Source of the DNA: Ilyonectria destructans
Lineage: Eukaryota; Ascomycota; Sordariomycetes; Hypocreales; Nectriaceae
Reading direction: 5' to 3'
DNA length: 64,000 bases
Assembly (NCBI GenBank): GCA_020740775.1
Contig: JAHEWK010000007.1
Coordinates: forward strand, 992,001-1,056,000
The notes below the pieces were generated by a model that saw nothing but the letters and a program-made list of their open reading frames with translations, had not been told where the DNA came from and did not search any database. Positions 22,721 to 34,287 of the stretch are shown piece by piece. Position 1 is the first letter of the stretch. Every line of letters begins with the position of its first letter. Made by a program: the position numbers and the translations under genes.

Positions 22721-23660
22721 TACATGACTACTCGCCGCTTTTACTCCGGCTTGCTCTGGCTCTGTTTATCTTTGTTCGCCCTCAATATTATTTTAAGTAA
22801 GGACTATAGAGCTGCGATTAGAATTACTTTAACTCTGGTTAACAGGACTTAGATATTAAAGGAATCCTTTTTTTATTACAAGGTTAAGGAGCCCTGGTAG
22901 TACACGCCTCCGGGGGGGGATTAGAGGGCAACCGACACTTCGCCTATATGCAATCAAATGCCTTTCACTCGGAACCCTAACGCAAGCACGCCATATCTGC
23001 GTCGGAACGGACCCCCGGCACAGCTAACACCCAAGAGCCGTTACCACTGGATTTTATAGCTACGAGCCTTTCTCGTCACCTGACCCTGCCTTGAAGACAC
23101 GCCACGTTTGGTGAACAGCTTAGACTGATGGATCTGGTCGATATTCAGCCGGCTCAGATTTGCAGCTAGCTCTTATTAAAGCACGGTACATGTAATTACG
23201 TGTTGCTTTTGCAGGTGCCATCATATCTGATAGCACCTCGCTTGAAGTCGTCCTAGGCATCACCATGCTATACCCATATTGAGCAGTCCAAGGAGTGTTT
23301 AACTTGTATTACTGCAGCACTGTGCGCTAGCGGTCCATCCACAGTGTAGCCTGATTAGACTACTAAACAAACCCACAAATCGACGCAGCACTTTGATCGT
23401 ACGTCAGAACATTTGTGGACTTTTGAGCCGTACCTCACACGGGATATTGACGCAAATTGAAATAATTGACCAATCACAATGGCCTTGAATTTTTGTCGAA
23501 CGAGAAGGGCGTAGCGCCGTTCTCACCCCGTGCGGCCACTGAGGGCGAAGCTCGGCTGACGCCAGAATATATCGCGCTGAGGAGTCTCATTTCAGCTCCC
23601 TCGCCACTCCAGACTCGAGCCCAAGAACCACATGAGAACCAGCGGCGATAGTCTAGCGCC
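22721..23660. other. intergenic, promoter side of the NLR gene
   Basis: No gene recognised. The N-terminal part of the neighbouring NLR remnant would be expected here but is not detectable by eye. Confidence 0.4.
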
Positions 23661-26600
23661 ATGGCTCCGAAAAGAGACGGGCCCCCGAAGGAGAAAAGGC
23701 CCAGAAGGTCAGCCCGGGATATCTGGAACAAGTTCACAAAGTCGAAAGCCGCTGGCGGTGATGAAGGCGAGACTGTCGCCAAGGGTAAATCACCAGAGCC
23801 CCAGAGCCGAGCATCGCCCGTTACTGCCAAGAGGCAAGCAGTTACCGAGACTAGCAATTCAGTCCTCCAGGTCCCAACACCTCCGGTCGATACCGAGGGC
23901 GAGGAGCCTCTGAAGAGCAGCAGCCCGGCGCTCCAGGGCGAGGCACCTCCCGTCAACACTACCAAACAGGACTCTTACGAGGCTGGCAGCAATCTACTGC
24001 CCCAGGATGAACCACCCACCTTCGATGCCAACAAGCCGGAGTTTTTAGAGATACCGCATGGTGGTGAAGAGCAGCCACATATGCTCGAAACGCCACCAGA
24101 ACCTGCACCGCCCCAGTTACCTCCTCCTAAGCTAGTTGACGAGGCCCTGCAGCTGTGGACCGAGGCTTATACCGCAGTCTCCGAGGAAGACGCCGGATTG
24201 GTGGATGCTTATGAGCTGATCCTTACAGAGCAGTCTGGTCTTCGATATGGCTTGGCGGGAACTATCAACATGTTCACTAGTTGCAGCGGTCCAGCCCGCA
24301 TGGAACTGATGGCGTCCGCTGCTCGCGGTGTGGTGGAGAAGACCGCAAAGCATGCCGACTTCCTCGACGGAGTTGCCACAGCCGCCGACATGATGGCAAC
24401 GGTTGCGAGCGGCGTCGGAAAGCTGCTCAGCGCCTACCCCCCTGCAGCCATGGCGCTCTCCGGAATCGCGGCCGGCCTCCCGGTGCTCGTCAGGCCCATG
24501 AAAGCGCACAAGTCAATGGCTGCTTGCCTCAAGCACGTTCTGGAACATGTCGAGTGGTATGTAAGCCTCTCGCCCGCGCTGCTTCGGGACAACTGGCTAG
24601 ACGACGGCGACTTCACGCAGTGTCGGCGAGCGGTGCGAAAGACTATTCTGGGATTATACAAAGAGCTGCTCAGACTGGAGATGAGCTGCGTCTGTCGGCA
24701 TCACAACCCTCACTACATCATAGCTGCAGTCAAGGACATGTTGTCCCTGATCGACTGGGAGGCTGACCTGAAGTCGCTAAAGGACTTGGAAAACGAGGTT
24801 AACGACAAGATTGATCGGTACAACAAGGAGGAAATGGTGAAACATCTCCAGGATATATCCTCCCGCGGGTCCGACATGACGAGAGAGCTCAAGGCAGCCA
24901 CGAGCACTCTCGAGCGCATCATCGCTCAGAACGAGGCGTGGCGGGCTGAGCAAGCCAAGCACAACCGAGACGCAATGCGAGCCCAGCTCAACACGCTCAT
25001 CGGCAAGTTCAACACGACCACCTACAAGCGATACATGACCCGCAACAAATACAGGGTCCCAAACACCTGCCAGTGGTTCTGCAACCACAAGAAGTTCCGC
25101 GACTGGCTAGACTCGGACTCGGAGCCTCTGCTGGTCGTCTCCGCCCTCCCAGGCTGCGGCAAGTCGACGCTGGCCAATTACCTGATCGAAAAGGAGCTCC
25201 CCAAGCTCCGGCCCGAAGCCACCATCTGTTACTTCTTCTTCAAGGACGACAGTCAGGAACAGCGGGGCACGGCTGGCGCCCTCTGCGCCATGTTGCACCG
25301 CCTCTTCGACGAGCAGTCCGAGAGGGCGGGCATCTGCCAGGACCAGATACTCAAGTACGGCGACAAGCTATTCACCGATCCGGAACTGCTCTGGGATGTT
25401 TTCAAGGAGGCTGCGGGATGCGATATTGGCCACAGGGCGGGCCTCAAGAACCGCGTCATCTGTGTTCTAGACGCCTTGGACGAATGCGACCCCTCTGAGC
25501 TCCGTACGCTCTTGAAAAAGATAGATGAGCTGTTTCACGTGGACGAGGAAGGCCAGAACGGCAACGGGCTTCAAATCAAGTTTCTCATGACGACTCGGCC
25601 CTACCGCGAGATCATTCAGCAGATCCGCGTCATGGAGTCCCAAGTGTTGCGGCTTGCAGGAGAGGACAGTGAGGAGATTGACAAAATCCAAGAGGAGATA
25701 ACGCTTGTGGTGGAATATCGCCTAAACGAGCTAGTGAGAATGAAAGACCTCGACGACGAGGCCGAAGACATCATCCGTCGTTCACTGGGGGAGCTGGGGT
25801 CGACGCAGCGAACATACCTCTGGGTCAAGCTCGTGTTTGAGGTTCTCGAGCACAACTATGACGACAGCACGGACGAGTGGAAGCAGCTCATCAGAAACCC
25901 GCCGCAGACCGTCTTCGGCACGTACGAGAAGCTCCTAGGGCGAGTGAGGGACAAGGACAAGGGCTTCGTCCAGCTCCTCGTCAGCCTCGTCTACAGCGCG
26001 TCGCGGCCGCTGACGCTCAACGAGATGAACATGGCCATCGAGTGTCGCAACCACATCTCGGCGAGGGAGATGCCCCGGCTGAGCTCGGACGAGGCCTTCC
26101 GCACCCGTGTCATGGACGCCTGCGGCTTCTTCGTCACCTGTTACAACAGCCGCCTGTTCTTCATCCACCAGACAGCGAGGGAGTTTCTAGACTCAGCCAA
26201 AGCTTCGAGGAATGCCGAGGAGGCCTACGACGAGCAGCCGCCGCCCCTTGGTACTGCGCAGTCTACGAGTCGCCCCGCGGGGATGACTTGGCAGGCTTCC
26301 ATCACGCTGAACAAGGCTCACCGAGCGATGGCTGAGAGTTGCATTGCCTACCTCTCCCTGCACAGCGTGCACTGGCTGGAACCAGACCGTCTGCTTCCCA
26401 GTGATGGGCTCACTCGGCCCGAGTATCTCAAAAAGTGGCGCGACTTGCTCCTGAAGGACGGCGCTGAGAATAAAGACGACTACACTGAATTTTCTTATAC
26501 CCGCCTGCAGGATGAAAATCGGGAGAGTAGAGGAGTTGACCCCCTAGTGAACAGCGCCAGCAAGCTGCTCCATGAACGCTTCAGGTATTTTCGCTACGTC

Positions 26601-28787
26601 ATTGGTAACTGGACAGACCATTTCCGGCGCGCCCAGGTCGTCGATGGGTATGACCTAGCTGAGGATGTCGGCGACAAGTTCATCGAGCCCTACCTCGCGC
26701 TGTTCCACGCCGACACCCTTGCTTCCCGCACTTGGGCTGGGACTCTGGAGGTCTTCTGTAAGCTTCCAAGGGGTTTCGAGATCATACAGGACGCCCGCAG
26801 CACCCTCGCCGACATAGGGCCGTACCTGGCGACCGTCTGTGGGCATATTAGACCGCTAAAGGTGGCTCGCGCTCGAAGGTGGACGTTTCCCTACATCTCC
26901 GCGTACGATCCGGGGGATCGTCGCCGTTCATCTCGGGGCACTCTCGTTGAAATAACCAATATGCTGGCTGGCTGGGCCAATATGGAGGGTTCCGAAGTCG
27001 CACTAGGTTATCTCTTGGATGCATTTCCTCAGGTCGTGGCGAACATGGGTGGTGAACTTCTTCGAGATGCCTACGACACCGACGAGCCCGTCCTCCCCGT
27101 CGTGAGCCTGCTGCTCGATCAAGGCGCCAGAGTTGATGAAGAAGTCTTATTTCGGAAGCATTACCTTGAAAGCTATCATCCCAGCTATCATTCTACAGCC
27201 CTGCGGGCTGCCCTATGCTCCTTTAGCCACCTCCGTGTCCAAGAGCCGTTAGTCAGGCACCTACTGGAACGCGGCGCGAAAGCGTGGGCTACAACGGCAA
27301 GCGGGAATACACCTCTGCACTACCTCGTTCTGCGTCGACGCGACAACTTTGGAGACCTCGTCCGGCTCCTCGTACATCATGGAGCCGACATCAACGCCGT
27401 CAACCGGGAGGGAAGCACGCCGCTGATGAGGATGTGCGACCTCGCCGTTGAGGCGGTGTCGGCCGAATTGGATGATTCTGGGCGAGGCTTCGTGCACAGC
27501 GCCATTAAGTCCCTAGTAAGCCTCGGCGCGAACCCCTCGGCGCGGGATCACAACGACTGCACGCCGCTGCATATCGTCGCCGCCAGGGGCATGCTGATGG
27601 CCGTGGTGGAGCTGCTCCAGGCCGGGGCCGACGTTGACGTCCGGACGACAGACGGACATGCGCCGCTTCACATGGCCTGCATGAATTTCATCATGTATTT
27701 CTATGACGATAATCTATATTATAGGTGGTCGCGCTGTACGATGCACCTCCCGTTCTGGAATCGGAAAGAGTGGAAGCCTATTACGATGACGAAGCTCCTT
27801 AGCTTCTGTCTACAACCTCCTTTCCCTAATGTTAGTACTACTACGGCGGAGGCCGGTAACCAGTCCCCGTCTCCTCGCTTCAAAGCCGGAGGCGGCGACC
27901 ATAGCCTAACATCCAGCGATCAAAACGGGGAGTCCGCCGAGAGCGTCATTGGTTCGACGTCTCCGAGCCTCGGCGACCAAGAGACGCTGCCCCGTCGCCT
28001 TGATCCGAGTGCTAATAGTTCTCCTTCTGAGGAGTTACCCAACACGGCGACGGTGGCCTCCAACTCACCCGAGGATCAAGACTCCCTTGCAGTTAGCCAC
28101 TCCCCCTCACCCGCCCACTCCCTCCACCGCAGCAGAGGCTCCTCCTTTATCCGCCACGACGAGTCCCGCCGGCTCGTTGACTCCTCGGTCCGCGGCTCTA
28201 TCCTGTGGCGCCTCTCCGCCGCCGGCGCAGACATGGACGCCCTCGACGGCGAGGGGTGCACGCCGCTGCACTGGGCCTCGTTGGCGGGCGACCTGTTCGT
28301 GGCCGAGATGCTGCTGCGGCGGCTTGGGGCGTCGGCACGCGTGCAGAACAGCGCGGGGCAGACGCCGCTGCATCTGGCTTGTGCCGGGGGGCGGAGGATG
28401 TGGGAGAGATTGAACTACGAGGGGCTTGGTTCTGGGGACTCGGGGGAGCATGCGTCGGCTTTGAGGAGGGCCTTGGTTGGGTTGTTGCTGGATCGGGGGG
28501 TGGACGCCAGGGCGGTGGATAAGGGCGGTTGGAGTGCCGAGAGGTTGGCGGGAGAATGTGGAGAGAAAGGTTTAGGGGAGTTTGTGAGGAAAAGAGTGGC
28601 AGGCTTGGAAGCGAGGAGGGCTCGGGGGGAGGATGTGGTGGAGGAGGTAGGCTGTGAGCAGGAGGAGGGGGTGGTGAGGAGGTTGAAAGAGGACATGGCG
28701 TGGCAGCCTGCTAGTGCCATTTATGGGGAAGGGGGGGATGAGGATTCAAGGGGGTACATGAGAAAAATGGCTCAAGACGAGGAATAG
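23661..28787 (+). CDS. NACHT-ankyrin NLR (STAND NTPase)
   Basis: Intronless, 1708 residues and GC-rich compared with its flanks. Residues 1-156 are low-complexity, with a basic patch (KEKRPRRSARDIW) that could be a nuclear signal. Residues 157 to about 400 match the N-terminal domain found before NACHT in fungal NTPases (EALQLWTEAYTAVSEEDAGL). The NACHT domain has Walker A SALPGCGKSTLANY (about 493-502), Walker B VICVLDALDECD (about 600) and an MTTRPY sensor (about 640). Ankyrin repeats start near residue 1200 (GNTPLHYLVL, CTPLHIVAARG, GHAPLHMACM). A Ser/Pro-rich insert of about 170 residues (27690-28200) follows, then more repeats (CTPLHWASLAG, QTPLHLACAGG). All catalytic motifs are intact, so a functional nucleotide switch sensing through its ankyrin repeats is expected. 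The ATG at 23661 is preceded by a stop-rich leader; a slightly later start is possible. Confidence 0.9.
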   Translation: MAPKRDGPPKEKRPRRSARDIWNKFTKSKAAGGDEGETVAKGKSPEPQSRASPVTAKRQAVTETSNSVLQVPTPPVDTEGEEPLKSSSPALQGEAPPVNTTKQDSYEAGSNLLPQDEPPTFDANKPEFLEIPHGGEEQPHMLETPPEPAPPQLPPPKLVDEALQLWTEAYTAVSEEDAGLVDAYELILTEQSGLRYGLAGTINMFTSCSGPARMELMASAARGVVEKTAKHADFLDGVATAADMMATVASGVGKLLSAYPPAAMALSGIAAGLPVLVRPMKAHKSMAACLKHVLEHVEWYVSLSPALLRDNWLDDGDFTQCRRAVRKTILGLYKELLRLEMSCVCRHHNPHYIIAAVKDMLSLIDWEADLKSLKDLENEVNDKIDRYNKEEMVKHLQDISSRGSDMTRELKAATSTLERIIAQNEAWRAEQAKHNRDAMRAQLNTLIGKFNTTTYKRYMTRNKYRVPNTCQWFCNHKKFRDWLDSDSEPLLVVSALPGCGKSTLANYLIEKELPKLRPEATICYFFFKDDSQEQRGTAGALCAMLHRLFDEQSERAGICQDQILKYGDKLFTDPELLWDVFKEAAGCDIGHRAGLKNRVICVLDALDECDPSELRTLLKKIDELFHVDEEGQNGNGLQIKFLMTTRPYREIIQQIRVMESQVLRLAGEDSEEIDKIQEEITLVVEYRLNELVRMKDLDDEAEDIIRRSLGELGSTQRTYLWVKLVFEVLEHNYDDSTDEWKQLIRNPPQTVFGTYEKLLGRVRDKDKGFVQLLVSLVYSASRPLTLNEMNMAIECRNHISAREMPRLSSDEAFRTRVMDACGFFVTCYNSRLFFIHQTAREFLDSAKASRNAEEAYDEQPPPLGTAQSTSRPAGMTWQASITLNKAHRAMAESCIAYLSLHSVHWLEPDRLLPSDGLTRPEYLKKWRDLLLKDGAENKDDYTEFSYTRLQDENRESRGVDPLVNSASKLLHERFRYFRYVIGNWTDHFRRAQVVDGYDLAEDVGDKFIEPYLALFHADTLASRTWAGTLEVFCKLPRGFEIIQDARSTLADIGPYLATVCGHIRPLKVARARRWTFPYISAYDPGDRRRSSRGTLVEITNMLAGWANMEGSEVALGYLLDAFPQVVANMGGELLRDAYDTDEPVLPVVSLLLDQGARVDEEVLFRKHYLESYHPSYHSTALRAALCSFSHLRVQEPLVRHLLERGAKAWATTASGNTPLHYLVLRRRDNFGDLVRLLVHHGADINAVNREGSTPLMRMCDLAVEAVSAELDDSGRGFVHSAIKSLVSLGANPSARDHNDCTPLHIVAARGMLMAVVELLQAGADVDVRTTDGHAPLHMACMNFIMYFYDDNLYYRWSRCTMHLPFWNRKEWKPITMTKLLSFCLQPPFPNVSTTTAEAGNQSPSPRFKAGGGDHSLTSSDQNGESAESVIGSTSPSLGDQETLPRRLDPSANSSPSEELPNTATVASNSPEDQDSLAVSHSPSPAHSLHRSRGSSFIRHDESRRLVDSSVRGSILWRLSAAGADMDALDGEGCTPLHWASLAGDLFVAEMLLRRLGASARVQNSAGQTPLHLACAGGRRMWERLNYEGLGSGDSGEHASALRRALVGLLLDRGVDARAVDKGGWSAERLAGECGEKGLGEFVRKRVAGLEARRARGEDVVEEVGCEQEEGVVRRLKEDMAWQPASAIYGEGGDEDSRGYMRKMAQDEE

Positions 28788-30687
28788 AAACTCGGCCGGG
28801 TAGAGAGGCTGATCCAGGAGAAAAGCCTATGGGGAGGATCCTCAGCCACCCCCTGACGTCGAGGCCACCGGTCCTAAAGAGAGTTGAAGCATGAGACGTG
28901 TAGGTGGATAGACTGACGGCCAGATTCGAGGCACAGATAGATTTCAGCATATACATTGGGGAAGTTTGTTAGAATTCGGCGTGAAGAAGGAGCGGAGTAG
29001 AAAAGAGGAGGGAGGGGAAAATAGGGAGCCTGAGAAGGTGGAGCAGCGAAGGAGCAGAAGAGGGGATGAAGACGTCGCGGGATGTTGGCTTTACTACTTT
29101 GTATGCGGTGCATAACGTAGCTGTTGGTCTTGCCTTCGCATCATAACTAGTATTCGCGCGAGTGGTTTGTGTATAGACTTTTTCGGAATCGATGGCGATT
29201 CGAATACTATGACTAGGTACTGAAATGAGATGACATTGAAAGGGACTATTCGCATCTAACGTGCAATCCAAAAAGTCGGGTTTCCGCCTCATCCGCTGAG
29301 GAGGAGACCCGGTGTTCCGACTCACTCAAGCATACCGTTGACTTGAGTGACGCTGACGCGAGAGAGGCCGAAGTAGCCGAGAAGGCAACATCGCCAGCCT
29401 GATCACCTGCTGATACATATACACCCAGGAAGCCGCTGAAAGCCTGCGAACTCGATCGTGCTGAATAGTTATTGGTCGAGGGATCTGCGTTGTGTGCGCC
29501 TATGAGGTGAGATGAAGGATGAGGAGGAAGATACAGTCATAGCCTCGTCAACAAAGGCCGGGCTGCCTTGCTTCACACGCACAAACAAGGAAGCCGTTGT
29601 AACACAGGGCTCTTTTAACAGCCAGGCCCTAATTAGTCCAGCAGCCTACGATATGTCCGGCCTGTATTCAGGAACGGCGGAAGCATCGAGTCCAGAAATG
29701 CTTAAACTTTGGCAATAAAAATGTGGTATTTGCCTTTGTGCTACCAACTTGCTTACCTTGAGGGAACAGTCGGCCGTTGCGATATATATTGCAGGCAACT
29801 TACTCAGCTTGAGGCAGCAGAAGGCGTTTACGTTGAACGTAGTGACCCTTGAGCCGCAGCCCAGTCGCGGCTAGCTGGGTCAATTACCATTCCAGCCACT
29901 TCATCTTGGTATGGTGTTGCTCACCGTCAAGGGGCCCCAGAATTTCGGGCTTCCGACTCATGATAATTACTGCGGCTGGGTGTACTGGATATCACGGTAA
30001 GGATGGCATCAAGGCCCACATGAACTGCGCTCAAGTCTAATGCCGAGCAACCAAGTATCGTAGACGATGTGAGGAGCTCACCCCGCATACGACACAATCA
30101 TCATCATGGTAAATGACATGGACGATTCCGTGTCTCACCGGTCCCTTCACTTCCGCAGGTTCGTGTCGATGTGTTCCGAAGGTTCGGAATTTACGAGAGT
30201 TTCCCCGCGTTTTCCCCACGATTCTGGACCCTCCAACGAGATTTACTGTTGCAATACAGGAGAGCAACTACGAATTAGACGTTACCATTGTAGGGTTCGC
30301 AAAGCATTCTCAAGGTGGTTGGTATGCTTGCAAGCTCCGCAATGAGCTGGTAGTGCCACGCTTGTAAGGTCCTCCATGCGTGGTCATGTCATTGGCACTA
30401 CAACATAATATCAACCTCCATGAATCGACCGATGCCTGACATTAAAAGGCTACATCTGTCCTTAGTTAGAGATGCCCCAAGCTCGACAAGTTGGACAGAG
30501 CCTTGCATACTTTTTTGACTCATCTGAGCCGCCATCATGAGACACCTTTTCTCAGTCTCCCCCTTGGGTCTGGTGTTTGCACACCCAGCAGCATTGGGTT
30601 TTAAAATGCTTAAATTGTGTAAGGAAAAACGAGTTCTTTGATCTTGTGGAGGCGTCCCTTGATGGGCCAAAACGTCAATAACCAAGT
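28788..30687. other. intergenic, no confident gene
   Basis: Many short ORFs on both strands. One at 30113-30367 (plus) has somewhat coding-like composition, ending GGWYACKLRNELVVPRL, but shows no family match, signal peptide or splice structure I can defend. Confidence 0.35.
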
Positions 30688-31349
30688 TTGCACACCCAGC
30701 TCAGGCGCACGCCTCAAATGACCTCGGGACATACTCTCGCCCGGCATCTTAGGTACGCCCGCATTTCAAATACTGGCTACCAGATGCGAGTGTGGACCAA
30801 CGACGTCGCGTCTGCAGGCTTGATTGGAGCTGGTGGATTGGAGTTCCTCCCATTCTACGAGTATGGCGGCCAGCTCGGCCCCATGCCCTCGGGCGCAGAT
30901 TGATCTACCTACAATTTTGTTTCCCCGAGTTTCGTACGTTGGTTCAAGAGAGTCCTCGAAGCTTATAACAGAGAGGGCCTCGTCATGGACTTTGCTCTTG
31001 GGCCTAGTCAAGGCCAAGAAGTTCCTGTGAAGCCGGATAATAAGGGCTTGCAATGGGAATTAATATGTGCCTCCTCGTTAATTATGAGATTGATCAGTAT
31101 TAATACATATAGGTACCATTTACCGAGGCAGTACCTAAGAATGGTTTATTTGATGGAAAAATCACTGGGTGGGGAACAGGCAATCTCTCGCTTGTTACAG
31201 GACTTATCAAATCCAATCGGGCCTTGACTTATCAAGCAGCGGGCCGTGTTGGTGTGCAGAATGTTACTTATGATGAGTATCAGCTGGCTTATGAGATCTT
31301 GACTGAATGTATTGAACTATACTCAACCAGCTTTTCCATTACTCATTAA
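30688..31349 (+). pseudogene. fragment of a secreted glycoside-hydrolase-like gene
   Basis: The frame from 30688 reads GAGGLEFLPFYEYGGQLGPM, then GAD, a TGA stop at 30901-30903, and continues in the same frame with STYNFVSPSFVRWFKRVLEA and GLVMDFALGPSQGQEVP to about 31050. The stop sits where the family has Trp. A shifted frame near 31160 then reads ITGWGTGNLSLVTGLIKS, ending at 31349. These blocks match a family of large secreted fungal enzymes annotated as glycosyl hydrolases (rhamnosidase- or GH2-like). Only about 200 of the family's roughly 900-1000 residues remain. One stop, one frameshift and missing ends make it a dead fragment. Confidence 0.55.
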
Positions 31350-32447
31350 AGCTTTGGCCTTCGCTATCCTGCTAGAATAATGTTCAGGGCAAAAGGCAGT
31401 ACAAGAGCAGTTCTGGGCGGTCTTCGGTGGCCTAGGAAAATCGCTGGTAAGCACGCTGCACAGCCTCGTTTTCTGAGCACTGCAGGAGCTTCGCTGACTA
31501 AACAAATCGTTGGAAGAGGAATCGGGCTTTTCGAACGAAAATCGGGCAATAAGTGGCGAGCTTGCGACTGCCACTCACCAAGGACGAGCGGCCATGGATT
31601 CGTTGGCCCGTCTCAGCTTTCATGATTCTCGTCTACCGGCCTTTATTAAAACCCCTTGGCCTTTTTTTTTTTTTCGGACCCAAGGTTCTTTGTATTTTTC
31701 TTGATGACCTTCTTGTTTGTTGGTCTTCCCTTAATGATCATCTCTGGCTTTTTAACTACGTTCTTTGGTCCTAAGATAGCCAAGTCTCCACAGGCCATAC
31801 CGACCAGGTGAACTCGGGAACGAACCAGCTCTTAGAGCCCGCTGTTGCAAATTAAGCCACCGCATTTGTACTGAGTGGTCGTTGAAAAGGAGCTCTAAGT
31901 GTTCAAACGCACAGCATATATTGTATCACTAGGATTTTGTCCACAGCTAGAGAGGGTTGGGTTTCAATCTTGTTAAAAAAGAATGACGTTTGTCTCTGTT
32001 TAAATACTCTGTTACAACGTTCGGAGCGATGTGCAGCAAGGAAATTAGTCTAATTATTTTGATATTCTGTATCACAGGTCTTTGGGGACAACAGAAATCG
32101 TAGAAACAAGACCTTCTTGGAAATGCTACCGAGATTTTTCGAGGACAGCCGCTTCTCATCGCTCCATGTACCTTCTTCATTCGCAGCCTTCAATCTGATT
32201 TGAGTAGCGCGGATAAGGTTCGCCTCAGTTAGCCTGACGTGCCTCGGTCAGCCTAACTAGCACATAGCAGTCAGCCTAACCTCGAATATGATAGCTGAGT
32301 AAAGAGCAAATAGGCACCGACACTCGCTACCCCGCACACATCTGAGCACGAGATGTCTAATCTACAAGCTGTTCCCTATCATTTCAACATACGACGCGAA
32401 ACGCTTAAACCTTCCGAAACTTCCTGTCTATCACGCCCCCGCCCACC
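31350..32447. other. intergenic with a short poly-T tract
   Basis: No gene recognised. A T-only run of about 13 bases lies near 31663-31675. The right part is the likely promoter of the next HET gene. Confidence 0.4.
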
Positions 32448-34287
32448 ATGACAGGTTTTCACTATCATCCTCTCGCTCAAAACAAAAAGCAGATACGTAT
32501 CTTGACGGTGAAGCCGGCGCCGCTGAGCTCAGACGTCGAATGCAAGCTGCAGGCCGTGGATTTAGACGAGTCAATTTCCTATGACGCCTTGTCGTACGTT
32601 TGGGGCGACAACACTCATCCAGGAAGAATCCTCCTCCACGGCACTGAGCATAGAGTCACACCAAATCTCGAGTCAGCTTTACGGCATCTGCGATACGAAG
32701 ATCGCCCTCGACTACTGTGGGTAGACGCCGTCTGCATTAACCAGAATGACTTTGCGGAGCGAACCGCTCAGGTGCAAATGATGGCCAACATCTACTCTAA
32801 GGCTAAGACGACTGTATCCTGGCTTGGAGAGGCAGCCAACGAAAGTGACGATGCTGTGGAGCTCATCCGTAAACTCGGGGACTGGGCGCGAGAACATGAA
32901 GGCGAGATATTCGAGGGCGAGGGCGAGGAACCACCAAGCGATGGGTCCATCCAAACGACTGCAGACTTCATCGAATGGCTTGGATTTCCGCTACGTAGGC
33001 AGAACTGGCCAGCCCTGTGGCGCTTTCTCGAACGCCCCTATTGGTCCAGAGTCTGGATAATACAAGAACTTGCGGTTCGAGGGCGATTTACTAAGGCATC
33101 TGGCGTGTTCTACTGTGGAACGACGCGGTTTGAGAGGACCCAGTTCGACTGCTTTTGTGGCTTGATTTTGTTCATGGTCATCAACACGTCGGGAATGACT
33201 TTTCGGACCGACACTCATGAGCTGGACGAACCCCTTAGGTCTATGCTCACTAACGGGCACCCACCGGGGCTTACTATGTCTCAGACACTGGCTGCCTGTA
33301 CTGGCGGGGAGAATCGAACCACAGACTGGCTGTTGCGCGTCACTGCAAGATTAGGCAACCGACCCGCGAGACAAGCTTTATGCGCTGCTTGGTATGGCCA
33401 AGGACGGCAACATCCTCAAGCCGGATTATGTTACGAGCTACGAGCAAGTGCTTATGAGTTTCGTTTCATCGCATATTGGGAGATATAACTCCCTGAGGGT
33501 GCTGCTGGGCAACCGGTATAGAGAAATGCCGACCAAGCCTTCTTGGGTTCCGGACTTACTTGACGTCGATTTTCACGGCGGCCAAGGGTTGATACCGGCC
33601 ATGGAAAACGATTACTTCCGAGCAGCAGGCACTAGAGCCGCAGACGTATCGATTGATGTCTCGCTTAACTCCCTGTCGTCACGCGGTGTATCCGTTGGGG
33701 AAATCAACAAGGTGATTGGTCCTCTGATGGTAGCAGAGAAGCAATTCGATCCGGCGTCTCAGAGCATCCAGAGCATATCCACGTCACTTGGCCAGGACAA
33801 GTTTTTCGAAGCTCTCAGAGATTTTTACAAAGGCCTGCCTGAGTCTGCCAGGGAAACGTTTTGGCAGACCTTGTGTTTGAACGGCGACTGGACTGGGGAA
33901 GACACGACTTTTCCTGCCCCAGCCGACTTTGCATTGAAGCAACAGGTGGCATTTGGATTCGAGTCTATACCAGTGGATTTTATGCCGGGAGAGTCCGAAG
34001 TTGCGAGATATGCCGCATTTGTAGGGCCATTTATTGCAAGCTTGCAGACGGCCATGTCAAACCGTTCCTTCATCACAACACAGGATGGTAGGATGGGGGT
34101 CGGACCCTATTTAGCACGGTCAGGAGATGTTATTGTCGTCATGTTTGGGGCTCCCTTCTGCTTGGTTCTGCGTCCTGTGGGCCATCAGTATCAATTGGTC
34201 GGCGATGCGTATGTCCACGGCATCATGCATGGAGAACATGTTGAGGGCCTCGAGCAGGACAATGGCCAGATATTTGAGATCATATGA
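32448..34287 (+). pseudogene. HET domain protein gene split by a one-base frameshift
   Basis: The first frame (32448-33488) holds a complete HET domain: SYDALSYVWGDNTHPG, ALRHLRYEDRPRLLWVDAVC, INQNDFAERTAQVQMMANIY and RPYWSRVWIIQELAV. The expected next block, ATDPRDKLYALLGMAKDGN, lies at 33355 onward in another frame. That frame stays open to 34287 and ends with the family's C-terminal module (GDVIVVMFGAPFC, LVLRPVGHQYQLVGDAYVHG). A TAG at 33352-33354 directly before ATDPRDK looks like a splice acceptor, but no GT donor of matching phase exists upstream: the one at 33298 is off by one base. So a single-base indel between about 33290 and 33354 is the simplest reading. If it is a sequencing error, the gene would be an ordinary HET gene of about 600 residues. 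Confidence 0.7.

Noticed and set aside
23474..23965. 163-residue minus-strand ORF at the NLR start
   Set aside because: Antisense to the NLR N-terminus, with no motif or signal.
24132..28720. Many ORFs of 60-160 codons on both strands within the NLR
   Set aside because: Shadows of one long GC-rich frame with clear domains.
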